From positions 1,872 to 65,871 of the forward strand of contig VXAA01004228.1 of NCBI GenBank assembly GCA_013399115.1: a stretch of 64,000 nucleotides of DNA. The letters run 5' to 3'. The notes under the pieces were generated by a model. That model was not told the origin of the DNA and ran no database searches. It saw only the letters and a program-made list of their open reading frames with translations. The DNA is from Anseranas semipalmata. Taxonomy: Eukaryota; Chordata; Aves; Anseriformes; Anseranatidae. How positions within the stretch are numbered: position 1 is the stretch's first letter; each line of letters starts with the position of its first letter. Below, one piece after another: positions 1 through 11,492 of the stretch. The translations under genes and the position numbers were made by a program.

Positions 1-104
1 CCCCCCAAAAAAACCCCACAAACATTTAAACTCTTTTATTTTCATTAAAATAGGAAATAAATATAAATTTGAAACATTCATAGTTCTTGTAAGGTGGAGT
101 TGAA

Positions 105-174
105 AGCCCCTGGCCAGCTCTTTTTTGTCTTGAAATCGCTTTGTGACACACATCAAAAAGTTTGGCCACCCCTG
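105..174 (-). mobile_element. possible hAT (Charlie-like) transposon end
   Basis: Read on the minus strand it begins CAGGGGTGGCCAAACTTTTTG, the type of terminal inverted repeat seen in hAT/Charlie elements. The other terminus would lie left of position 1 or is lost. The 8 bases after it (175-182) would be one half of a target duplication, which cannot be tested here. Confidence 0.4.
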
Positions 175-848
175 ATATATGTGCATATTAGAGTGTGCGC
201 TCAGGGTTTGAAATACAGTGTATGAAATTGCTCACAGCACATTAAGAATGCTCAGCAATGTGCAATTTTAGGGTCGCACTTTATGCTGTAAGACACATTG
301 TGCTGTTAGCAATCTTTTTTCTCTCACTAAGCACACATTATTTGAGTTTTCTAGTTGAGCATACACCTAAAAGAATCTTTATTTTTTTTAAAGAGGGCCA
401 TAAATTATCATCAAAGACTGGAGTCTCAAATCAGCTGTTATTTGAACACTATCTGCTTCTTCTGAAAGTCCTATATCATCCTTACATCAATATTCTTAAT
501 AGCAGAGCACGAATTCAGAGGACATAAAACCTACAAGCCCAATTAAGGAGACATTACATACAAATTGCACATAGATGATAAGGTTTTGTTTTAAACAAAA
601 TTCTGTCCTCTTGTGTGGTTTTTGTGTGACCTTTCTTCATTTCCATAGTTTATTTTCCTTTTCAAAGACTTTCAAAGCTGACTGCCTTTCATCCATTTTT
701 TTTTTTCCCAATAAAAGATAGAAGTAGCTGTCTCCACTTCACTGCACACTCTCTCTCACTTTCTCTGCAGGGGGTTGATCCACCTGTCCTCTAAAAGGGG
801 AAAAAACAGCTTTGGGGAGCACCTGTCAAATAAGAAAGTTGCGCAGTG

Positions 849-889
849 ATGTGGTTGTGTGTGAGTGTGCGTGTGAGAGAGAGAAAAAA
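849..889 (+). repeat. GT/GA-rich microsatellite
   Basis: TGTGGTTGTGTGTGAGTGTG passes into GAGAGAGAGA. An imperfect dinucleotide tract. Confidence 0.8.
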
Positions 890-1404
890 TATCAAATGAA
901 ATCCAGAGCTGAAAAAATAATTCACTGTATGTAGCATAGAAGAAAAATCATGATGAAGTCCTAAGCTAACTCACATAATGCTTTCAGGAATCAGAAAAAT
1001 GACACTGTCAAAACACAACATTAGTTTTCAGAAGCCTCCAGGCAAAATTTTATTTATTTAAAGTTAGCTCCTATTTTAATAACAAAAAAGTGGCAGCATA
1101 TTCTACATCAAAGAAAAAACTTTTCCTAATGTTTCCATTCCTCTTGTGAAGTACCGGAGCTGAAGTAGTGGAGCTGTCTTTCTCTAAATAATTACGTGAG
1201 TGGCAGGATCTCAACCTGAGAAAGCTTTTTGTCTGCACTGGGGATTGTAGCATAAAGAGAATCACATTTGGCTTGCCTAATCTGAGTGGCAATATGAGAT
1301 ATTCTGACTTCTGGTATTTAAATAGTTAGTTTTAAGCAAGATCCATAACAATGAAAGGCAAATCCTGAATCAAAATCTTGGTGCACTGCAATGCCTCGAT
1401 GAAG

Positions 1405-1447
1405 GAGGAGTGCAAATGAGAGCCTGCAAGAGGAGTGCAAATGAGAG
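1405..1447 (+). repeat. two-copy tandem repeat with TGCAAAT octamer-like core
   Basis: GAGGAGTGCAAATGAGAG occurs at 1405-1422 and again, identical, at 1430-1447, a 25-base period. Each copy holds GTGCAAATG, close to the POU octamer ATGCAAAT. Confidence 0.8.
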
Positions 1448-4400
1448 GCACGTGCAGGGGCTCCAGGTCTGAAGCCAAGCCACTTTCCTCATATGCCCTG
1501 GGGCAGTGCCCAGGAGAAATGTCCCCTGACAGCACCATGGCACACCAGCGGTGGTTTCTCTTGCACATTCCCCCATTTCGGGAATCCTCACATCCAGAAG
1601 CCAGACCAAAGCACTCTGTTAGAGCAGTCAGTGTTTACCGTGTTACACCTTGTTGAAAGAATTAGAGCTACATTTAAAAATGCATTTCTGGATCTCTTTC
1701 CTGGAAACTCTATTTATTCCTCTTCATTTGTCAAATGTTAATCTTTTATAGTTACACCTAGTACTAGCGAGAAGGCAGTCCAGGGTCCATATCTTCAAAG
1801 ACATCCTATAAATAAGGAATAATCCCCTTAGGTCCCTAGACCTTTTGTTTGCCTTTTAGCTTGGCTTCCCTACTGGTTCCTAATAACACCATTCCTTTGG
1901 CACTGACTTCTTGTCTGCGTTTCCTTTCTATTATTTCATATCGTTTAACACCTCCTGCTTTGAACCTTAACAGATCCAGCTCTGGCGCTGTGTGAATTTG
2001 GTTCAGTTACAAAAGGCTCTGCATTTGCATGTATCTGGGTCTTACTGCAGAGTGAGTGGATCTGCGTGGGAGTAGGGCTGAACTTTGCTGCAAAGAGAGA
2101 ACTCTTACATCTGAGAAATGTATTTCTTCCTTCTGGACCCATATTCTTCTATAAGCAACAAAATAAACTGATGTCGAGGCAGCTACCAGCAAAACCATGG
2201 GGCTCAGAGCAGCTGCAGCCATGCTTGCACGAGCTTGCACCTCTAATGCAACATCACGACTTCTATCGCAGAGAAACAATGTCTTTCCTGTAAAGTGGGG
2301 ATATGGCAGTAATACGATGTACCAAGGAAGCTAGGATTATTGAGAACTGCCGACAGCTGTCCATAACAGGACTTGCAGAAGGAGAATTGAGACTCCTGCC
2401 TGACAGAGCCCAAAAGAGGGTTTTTTCCCTTCCGTCTTAGCAAAATCTAAAGTGGAACAAATCTTTTCACGAGTAACAGAAAGTAACAAGGCCAACTGTG
2501 TGATGGTGTGACTTTGAGGTTGAAATCTCTCTGTGGTAACCATGCTTCTACCAAAGCAAGCATCCCTGCTCAGGGGGCTGCAGGGAGCAGGAGCTGCTCT
2601 CCGAGCAGCATAACCACAGATGTCTACCCTGACCCTGCTGAGAGAAGGCCTGCAGTGCGTGTGTGGCTGCCCTGGTGATGGCCCAAGCAAGGTTTAGGCA
2701 GTGGACTTGTACAGCACTTCGGGATTGTCTGGAGGAATCGTGCTGTAAAATTATCGTTAGTGTTGCTAGATGTATTATAGACTTCTCCTGTGATCCGAGA
2801 GTGCTGCAGGCAGTGTGCTAGGAGAAAAGCTTTCCAGATTGTGCTCATGCAAATCGGTATCTGTGATCACATTCATTATGGCTCCCACTACAACATTATT
2901 TTCACACTCTTGTGTGCTGCTCACTCAGTCTAAACTTTTTGTTATTGCAGGTTGTATGACTACAACATAGCATCTCTTTGCCAACACCTTTACAAGGGTG
3001 AGAAAACATTATTTCAAAGATACAAATATGGCAATAGAGGCACAAGAAAAGTAATGGGTGTGCTTAAACTTAACTAGTAACCAGAGTGGCATGACCCTAA
3101 CCTATATCTCCTGACCCTGGAGTCCCCTAACAGGTTACTAAATCAGAGCAGCTGTCAATTTGTTCAGGGCATTTAGTTCAGCTTTTTTTTTTTGTTGTTC
3201 TGAAAAATTATTTTCTTCTGAACTGGAGATCTGCATAATTTAGAGAAGAGCTGGAATTGCTGAAAGCTGGAAAAAGCAAAAGTGAAATATGACCACATTA
3301 TTGAGCACATCCTGTTTTTACTGTGGACAGTAAGTCTTGTCAAAGGGATTAAATTATGCAAACTATTTCAAAATGATTTAGGATTAAAGATACAATCACA
3401 AAACAGCAACATAATAGGAAAGGCAGGATGAGCAGACATATCCAAGAAATGGTTTTCAAACATTTCAAATGAAACAGAGAGTGAAGGCAATGACAGGGAG
3501 ACTGCTGCCAGTGACATAGCCTTTGAGAAGATCCTCAGAACAACCTGACTATTTAGGAATATAAGGAAAAAGCAGACAGTGAGAAGGGCAGGAGACCAAA
3601 GGCAAAACCTAGCCATGAATTAATCCAACAAAAGTCAAAGCCAAGAAATTGTGAGCAGTGAGTCATCAGTAAAAGGGCACTTGCATGTAACATACGGGTT
3701 CAGTTCACAGGTACCCAGTCTGTTTTTTAAAATTAAAATTTAAAATATGTCAAAAATATTCAGCGTTCAGATGAAAGTTGAAAAAAAGAATCTTTCAAGA
3801 TCTCAAGTCTGTATTTTGAATGTTTGGCTAATACATCAACACAGGCTGGCTTGCCAAAAATATTAAAATACAACTAAAGAGATCATAAATTAGTAAATTG
3901 TCAAGTATTCTTAATACGCTTTCCCAATGCCAGACATTTATAATAATAAAAGAAGGTTACTTAAATAATAAGTGTCAGTTGGTACTCAGAGAGCTCAGGA
4001 TACTTTACTTTAACACATGGAATAAACTAGGTTTGCTTCAGCAAAGCCATTCGGAGAGAAATAACAATGCTTTAACTTGGACACATGAAAAGTGCCTATA
4101 TTTTAGGATTTCAGCATTCATTTAGAGAACTATTATACCATGAAGTACAAACCTTTTATTAAATCAATGCATTCATTTATTTGAAATAAAAGTTTTATTC
4201 AATCACTGTATTTTGATGGACTAGACTACTGCACGTAGACAGGAGATAATGGATTGAGCAGAACGTCCTTGAAGGAGAGTAGCTGCTTCAGATCACCTCT
4301 TTAATACTCAGGAGACATCCTGCTTCCATTGCCTGTTGGACTTCTGAGAGCTAAGAGGGAAGATGCACCAATGCTATCTGGTGTAACAAATCAGCTTCTG

Positions 4401-5079
4401 AATCACCTAACTATAAAACTTGCAGAGAAAAAAAATTAAATAATCTCTGCTTAAAATATCTCAATGTCATTTTTAAATCTATTTAGGAAGATCGGCTCTG
4501 GTGGCTTTATAGCAGCTTAGCCATGTGCATTGTAAAGGCTCACTGGTACTGTTGCCATCACTGGGTTTTGAAATGAGTAAAACACAAAGTTATTAAATCA
4601 GTTTTGGTCTTGCAGTCCCATTTGGTCAGTTCACTTTAGCATGCTTTCAAGCAATTAAAGAAATTGATATACAGAGAAGAGGCAGGAGACAAAATTTCAC
4701 TGACATAGAGATCTATAACAAGACATAGATTTCTTTTTGAAAAAAGAAAAAAGAAAGAAAAAAGATGTGAATGCCACATTCTAACACTTGTTACAGCGGA
4801 GAAAGGAAGAATTAAAATCTTGGATTACATTTTTACAGACATTTTCCCAGCTATTACATAGCTTTTCTGTGCTCTGATTGCTGGAACCGAGATCAGCAAA
4901 CTTTTTGTGTGATAACACGCACACAACACATTTTCCTGCAGGCTAAGCAAAAATGGGGGAAACAGAAGAATTTGTGTGTACATATCAAACCCTCAAAACC
5001 GGTGTCATAGAACAATATGTGAATTTATAGTCTCAAGATTAAAACCTGCTGGCGTAACCACTCAACAGAGCTAGTCCTG

Positions 5080-5150
5080 CAAACAAACAAACAAACAAAA
5101 AAACCACCAAAACAAATAATAATAATAATAAACAAACAAAAAATCAAACA
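5080..5150 (+). repeat. (CAAA)n / (AAT)n simple repeat
   Basis: Five CAAA units, then AATAATAATAAT, then CAAACAAA. The apparent minus-strand frame rich in Phe, Leu, Ile and Cys across it is a by-product of the repeat. Confidence 0.9.
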
Positions 5151-6861
5151 ACTGTATTTATAAATTATAAGTATTAGCTGTCTTCCACTCTTTTCACTAA
5201 AACACACATATGTGTATGTGTCTGCGTGCCCTCTTCCCGTCCTCCCATCTTCAGCTAGCACTTTTGTTACAAAGAAGCTGAAAAAGCTCTGTGAAACAAC
5301 TTATTCACAGTAAGACCCAGTAATTACGATGCATCTGCAGTATAAGGCAGATAAAATGGTGTTAAGACATTTCTTTCTATTATAAAAGTCTTAGGTGCCT
5401 ATATGGAGCAGCACTTTACCCACCTACCTTGCATATCAATGTTGAACAAATTGCCTTGTTCATACTTAACACTCAGCAGACTCAGCTTATAGTCTTAGTT
5501 ACTCACACCACTTAGAAGCTGTATGAAGCCTTTCAAGGAGAAAAGTCAGCAAACTGTTCTTTTTTGGCTATTCACAAAGTAAACCCTTTAAACCCACTGA
5601 AGATTTTCTAGTCTCAAAAAAAAAATCTTTCTTTCTGTTGAGAAAAAATTATTATCACTCTGTTTTACAAACCAGTGCATTCTGTTACCATTTCTTAATG
5701 CTAGGAAAAAGAAGGCTAGTCTGAGTCATGAATCTGGTAGGAAAACTTGCAGGAAAAAGTTTCTTTAAGAGTAAAAACTCTGCCACCTTACAATATGCGA
5801 TATAGTACAAAAGCTAAGATCAACATATTTGAGTATCTTTTCTCAACTATGAAAACATGACTATTACAGGAGATGTAGTCAAACTCATTCAATCTACTTG
5901 ACTTCATATGTGCCTATGAAAAAATGAGCTTTGTCCTCATCTCTCTGCAAGTACTGTCTCCTCCTCTTCTCCCATTTCAGTCCAGCTTGTGTCTCTGGGC
6001 TGTGGACACTCTGCACTGAAAGAAATAAAATAGTGGTATTTCCAGGGAGGACTAAGAAAATGACTTAGCCTTCTAAAAGAGTAGAATCCAAATAAAACAG
6101 GCACATCCAGGTATTAACAAGTTCTATTCTGATTGTGGGAAAGAATAAGGATCAAATATATTTAAGTCTAACCTAAAAATGATGCTGAATGCTAATAAAC
6201 TAATGCATTCCTAACAGATTCTTCCCTTTCTTGTTATGGAATTTAATTTAATACATCCGTGTATTTATACATTGGTATATAAAAAGCTTTTTGCCTTCTC
6301 CTTTCTAAAAATATTTGAATAACTGTGACAAAAATACTTCTTACTAAAGAGGATAGCAGCTCCGCTATATTTCTTGATGTAGAGGTAAGGAAAAATGGCA
6401 TTTAACAGTCTATTTTCAGGTAATAATCAGCATAATATACCGGACATGCCAAGCACCTAACAGAGGAAGATCGTCTTATCTTTAGTCTCTGGTTTTGCAT
6501 CAGCAGCCCAGTGCCTATCTGGCAGTGGGGAAGAAAATGAAGCTGTAGTGCTACAATCACATCTTAGGCACCCCAATGTAACCCTACTGCTGTTCAGTTG
6601 ACCTTTGTGGAGTTATTTCAGAGACAGGCTGGCATAAAAGAAGGGCAACTGTAGTACTGGTCATGTAGCTCCAGTGCTCACAGACTGGAAAAGAAGCAAT
6701 GAGAATATATAGACGTAGAACATAGGTGAAAGTTTCTTTCTTGAAAGTTTAATTTTATAGCCTTTGCCTGAAAATAACATTTCTCTACAGTATCTTACTG
6801 CCTTGAGCTCAGTCCAAAAGGCTCTCTCTCCTATACTGATCCTATATCATCAGTAAAATAT

Positions 6862-6945
6862 CAGTTGCAATGAAATCAATAGGAGCTTCACCTATGTGTC
6901 TGAGCCTGCTTTAATGAAAGCAATGGTAAAACTCCGGTTGATTTT
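6862..6945. repeat. second copy of the ancient palindromic repeat
   Basis: GCAATGAAATCAATAGGAGC and GAAAGCAATGGTAAAACTCC are the two half-motifs of the same TGAAGTCAATGGGAG-type element as at 28335, more diverged. Weaker echoes are at 23847-23905 and 48662-48700. Confidence 0.45.
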
Positions 6946-9900
6946 CCAGAGAAGACTGAAGCCCTGGGGAATACTGGTATACTCTTTATTAAGAGCTGTC
7001 TACCAGATATAAAGCGTGAGGATACTCACTATCACCTCAGAAAGCAGAATGGCAAATCCAACAGTCTAACCATCACCTCCATCATTCACTTTGATAAAAC
7101 ACGCATCCTGAATGCCGCTGTAATACTTCCCCAGTGCCAGAAAAGGGTTAAAATCTGGCCACAAATAATGTCTTTGGGAGTTGGCCTGAAGTCAGTAAAT
7201 TCAACATAAAATTGAGAGGAAACAAAGTCTTTAAAACAATATTGGAGCTAAGGTTCTGATTTTACCTCCATCCAAAAGATCTGAAGTTATAATCAGTTTA
7301 TTGTAACCAGGCCTAAATATATCAAACAAAAGAACCGATGTGATCAGAGCAACTGTCATTTCCCAAGAGCCACCTGCTAATTACCAGAATGTATCTAAAA
7401 ATAAGTCAGAAAAAAGCACAATATTTTGAAAAGAAACCTTTATTGTTCATACAAAGCTGACTCTGTCACATATCATGAGGCATCATTAACAAGCTAAATA
7501 TGACTTTGCTTAAATCAAACAATATTGCTTAATGAAAGTATCCGACATAGTCACGATCAATTCTTTTCTTTGTTCTTTCCCGGTTGAATGTGTGTTTTGA
7601 TATCAGCTCATCTCTTTTAAACTGCTAGCTTAGCCAGGATGTTGCATGAATAACTTCCTTGCCAGGTAAATCCACCACAGGTACTAAAATCAGAGCTGGG
7701 GTCTTCTTGCCCAAGTATTTTTCAAGGTTTTCTTGCAGTCCTAAATCAGAAACAAAACGATTCATGAATTCTCTTTGTCTTACTTTCCATTGTGTGTTGT
7801 CTCTTAAAAATGATTTCTGAATATGTTTTTGAAACTATCGTGGAGTAGCAATTAATGAAAGTCAAATGCTGAAAAAAGAATCACCACCTCCCACCTCCTA
7901 GTCAACTCATTTGAGATCATCTTTACACATTACCTAAGGCCATAACGCAGCAAAACAGTTAAAAGCATGTTGACCAGCTTTGAGTGAGTGGTCTGTTGAT
8001 GACACATACAGCAAGCTGAAACTAAGTGCAGGCAGTAAAAATAACTAAAGGCCAGTTGAAATTAAGTTCTTTGTAATTACTGATATTTGGATGATGAGTG
8101 CATAGCTGTCTATAAGTGAATTTCTGCTCTCAAGTCCCACCCTGGTGCATCAATCTACTACAAGTTAAAATGGGACATTTTTAAAAACATTATGAACATG
8201 ATTTCTATTTGAAATCGACAGAAGCATGCCATGTTGCTAATACAATGGAAGAAGTCCAGGGATGGCAGCATACTTGACTGCAGCTCTAGGACGACAGAGA
8301 GATTCAAACTACTAAAAATACAGTATCCACGTACAAAGAGCTTGGATGGGACTGTTCTGTGACAGAAATCTGTAAATTCCAGGCCCATTAGGGGAACAGA
8401 ATTGATAATGGAGATGATCTAATTAGGAGAATAATGGAAGAAAAGTAAATAATGGAAAATTAAAACTCAGCATTTAGACATTTCTGGTCATGCTGCAGCC
8501 TCAGTGGACATGCTAGGAATCCAGCCACGCGGAGCCTTTAGAGAAGACTGCAGAAAACCTTCCAAATGACCCTGCAAACGACAGTTTCCTAATGGTAAGG
8601 TATGGTCTGCATGGTTTTTGGTTTTGTTAAGTTATTTCTGTCTGTAACTTCTGTGATTACAGCAATTCTTTACAACACCAAGCATTCTTGGCTAGAGAGG
8701 GTGTAAAGAGGGCAGAACTTGAAGACTGTCAAAGCTTTTTTTTTTTTTTTTTGGCATCACTGCCTGTGAAACTGTGAATAGGCAGTTCAGTCAACGTGAT
8801 ACCTCATATAAGATAAAACAGGAATTTTGCCATTGTATTCACTGAAGCCAGAACTGTTCTCTCTTGTTACCTGGCAGCAATATAATAAATTAATGTACTA
8901 ATGGCAACACTACATGTGAAATATTGCAAAGACAATAGAGCCTTCTGAAATTCTACTGGCGTTTTTGTATTAGCATAATTGATGTTAGAGATGAAAACAG
9001 ATGGGGTGAGCCAAAGATCAACAGTCATCTCAAAGGCCAAAGGACTTCATGTTCCATGTAAAAAGTGACTCAGTCTATGTATCTCAGATATTCAGCAGTG
9101 ACTTGCTAATTAGGCATCAGCTAACATTCTCATTCTAAAAGTAGATTTCAGTAAGCTTTATAGCTATTCTGGCTCAGAAGGCATTAAATGGAAGTGGGTA
9201 AAGGAAATCCACCTCAAAAATCACCAATTCCGCCCTATTAAAATTGCATTTCCTCTTTTTCTTCAATTAATACTGTGAAAATGTAATTTCAGTCTTTGGA
9301 TTTTACAGGCTTAAAAGCTATGAAACAGCGCTAAAAGCTACCATAACAAAACCAGGTAATCCTTTCAAAGAGAGAATTTTAAAGTGTGGCTATCTGGAAA
9401 TTTAACTCCATTCTTTTGCTTTTCAAGGCAGCCAAACTAGCCATAAATATTTACATTTGAACATGACCTCGTGGACTTGCTGAACAGTCAGAGACACCTT
9501 TCCAGCTTGTCTATTGCAAGTGCAAATTGCTGCAGCAAAGCCTACACCTATAATTGAAATGTGGATGAAAATCTGGGACATATGCCTCTAAATGTTTTAT
9601 TATATTTATAAATCAAATAGTTTGATATGAAAACATTCTGCCTTAGATGTACATCTTTATACATTTAAAAATTGTAAATAAAAGCCTGCTCATGCAAATT
9701 TCCCCTGAAAAGAGGAGATGGGGTCTTCCAAAATAGTATAATTGTAGTCTCAGGTCCCCACAAAAGACAATGCACAATTAGTAAATCTGTGTCAAACTAT
9801 GCTGACACAATGCTAAATTTGATAGCTATACATTTTACCTGCTGTAAATAACACATATAAATAAATCTTCCAATACTAACTGTATATTTTTAATGACGTT

Positions 9901-11391
9901 ACACAATCCTTATTTTTTTCACTCCTGCAAATTATGCTGTTCACCTAAAGGTGAATAAGAACCTCTGTCAACAGTATGAGTGTTTTCTGATGTGTGTAAC
10001 TCTTTGTTCAAATACACCTTAGATTTCAAAAATTTCTTTGCTTTTTGTGACTTGTGGAAATGTTTCCTTAGTTGCATGTCAAACTTGTAAAAGTTGATCT
10101 TAAAAGTGAAGATATGTAATGGACGGAGGGTTACAGTGAGTGTGTTTACTGGAGCTTTAACAGGAGCTATATATGACTGATACCAGTCTTAAAGTTACTT
10201 AATCTGCCCTGATGCAGATGTTTATTAAAGTATAAACAAAAGCAGCCAATTAGCAAGCAGCAAACTTGGTATGTATTGTGCATGTTTTCATTTTCTGTTA
10301 CAGCACTCATTACTACATGAAATTTTCCTAAAGCAGGTGAGCTTCATCCTGTGACATGGGTGCCCCCTACTCACAACTGAACAGCAGAAGTTAATGGCAC
10401 AGGTTCCATGCCGAGTTTCTTTCTGCGCCACTATGCATCTTTCTATTGACCTACGCACAGCTGAGGGATGTGGACATAACCAAAACCTAAAATGAACAAA
10501 AATAATTCCAACTCTTTCCCTCTCTCACCAAAAATTCTGGCATTGTTATCTGTTTCAGCCATTCCTCTGTAAGGACAGCATACTGAGACCAACAGTTTGA
10601 TGATCTCACACTGACTTAGCAACCCTTCCATATAACATGGTATATAACATCATAAGCTATTGTTTTTGAAGGTGCTTTTCAGACTAAGTAGATAAAACAA
10701 TGGCCTGCGAGCCCCAGCAGGGCCATTCCAAATGATTAGAAAGACTTTTTTACATCTACGCTATCATTGTACGATTCGGGCCAGTATAAGGTGAGGCCAC
10801 AGAATCCACTTACATGTTTCCAGAACCAGGTCCCTATTGTTGCTGACATACTCTTGTTTCACTGGATATTTGCAGGTGAGGAATAATCTGATAGCTCATA
10901 TTGAAAAGGAAAATGGCAACAAAAAGGAAGATCACATTTAGCCCAGTACATAAAAATTCACTTTCATATTATAACTATTATCTTTCCTTCACTTTTTAGC
11001 CAAAAGATATTGTTACATCACTTAGAGCAGGTTTTTAAATCCCCGAGCTAATAAAGCTCCATTGCTTCAGCTGCACAGACCTGACATGCAGCATGTACTT
11101 TGAAAAGATGCGTCACAGGGGATCAGGTTCCTAACAGTTGACTAGGAGTTCCCGTCCCAAAAGATGTGCCCCTGGTGTGCAGAACACTTAACCCTTTGAC
11201 CAGTACCAACATGACTATTCACAAATTATTGATGTCCCTAAATCCCTGGCAGATTGCAGACAGTTCTTGTCTCCCTCGAAGCCAAAGCATATGGTCACTA
11301 ATGAGATGGATTAAAAAATACATATACACATCCAAGGCTTTGCCATATGAGTGTAAAGCCACCGAAATGGAAGAAGGTGATTGAACTTGAC
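6946..11391. other. non-coding stretch, nothing recognised
   Basis: Ordinary AT-rich DNA with one poly(T) tract. Open frames are short (62-76 codons) and lack homology that I can recognise or paired splice sites. Confidence 0.6.
8736..8752 (+). repeat. poly(T) tract, 17 bases
   Basis: Uninterrupted T run. It is not adjacent to a recognisable retrocopy. Confidence 0.9.
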
Positions 11392-11492
11392 TGAATGCTG
11401 TTAAATACATGATTAGCCTCTTGTTGTGGATCATTTCCATTGATCTATATACAGTTTCACAGCATAGTTTAATTCAAGCTGTCTGGAACAAG
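11392..11492 (+). repeat. diverged direct repeat, copy A (family unknown)
   Basis: Shares with 17376-17472, in the same order: TGTTAAATACAT, GATTA/TATTA, GATCATT, ATTGATC, TTCACAGCA-AGTTTAAT and AAGCTG-CTGGAA. The similarity is clear across about 100 bases and fades on both sides. I do not recognise the family. An old interspersed repeat is likelier than a local duplication, because the flanks do not match. Confidence 0.65.

Larger units (their letters stand above)
175..6861. other. non-coding stretch, no gene recognised
   Basis: AT-rich with a mildly GC-richer patch at about 1380-1620 and 2540-2720. Frames of up to 117 codons there (2337-2690, minus) show no domain, no repeated family motif and no convincing splice sites. 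At 745-770 a long pyrimidine tract ends CTCTGCAG, an acceptor-like site, but the following frames close quickly. At 4885-4915 ATCAGCAAACTTTTTG recalls a hAT end. No tRNA or snRNA signature was seen. Confidence 0.6.

Noticed and set aside
2337..2690. 117-codon minus-strand open frame in a GC-richer patch
   Set aside because: No domain, no splice pair and no protein likeness. It overlaps other frames of similar length, as chance frames in GC-richer DNA do.
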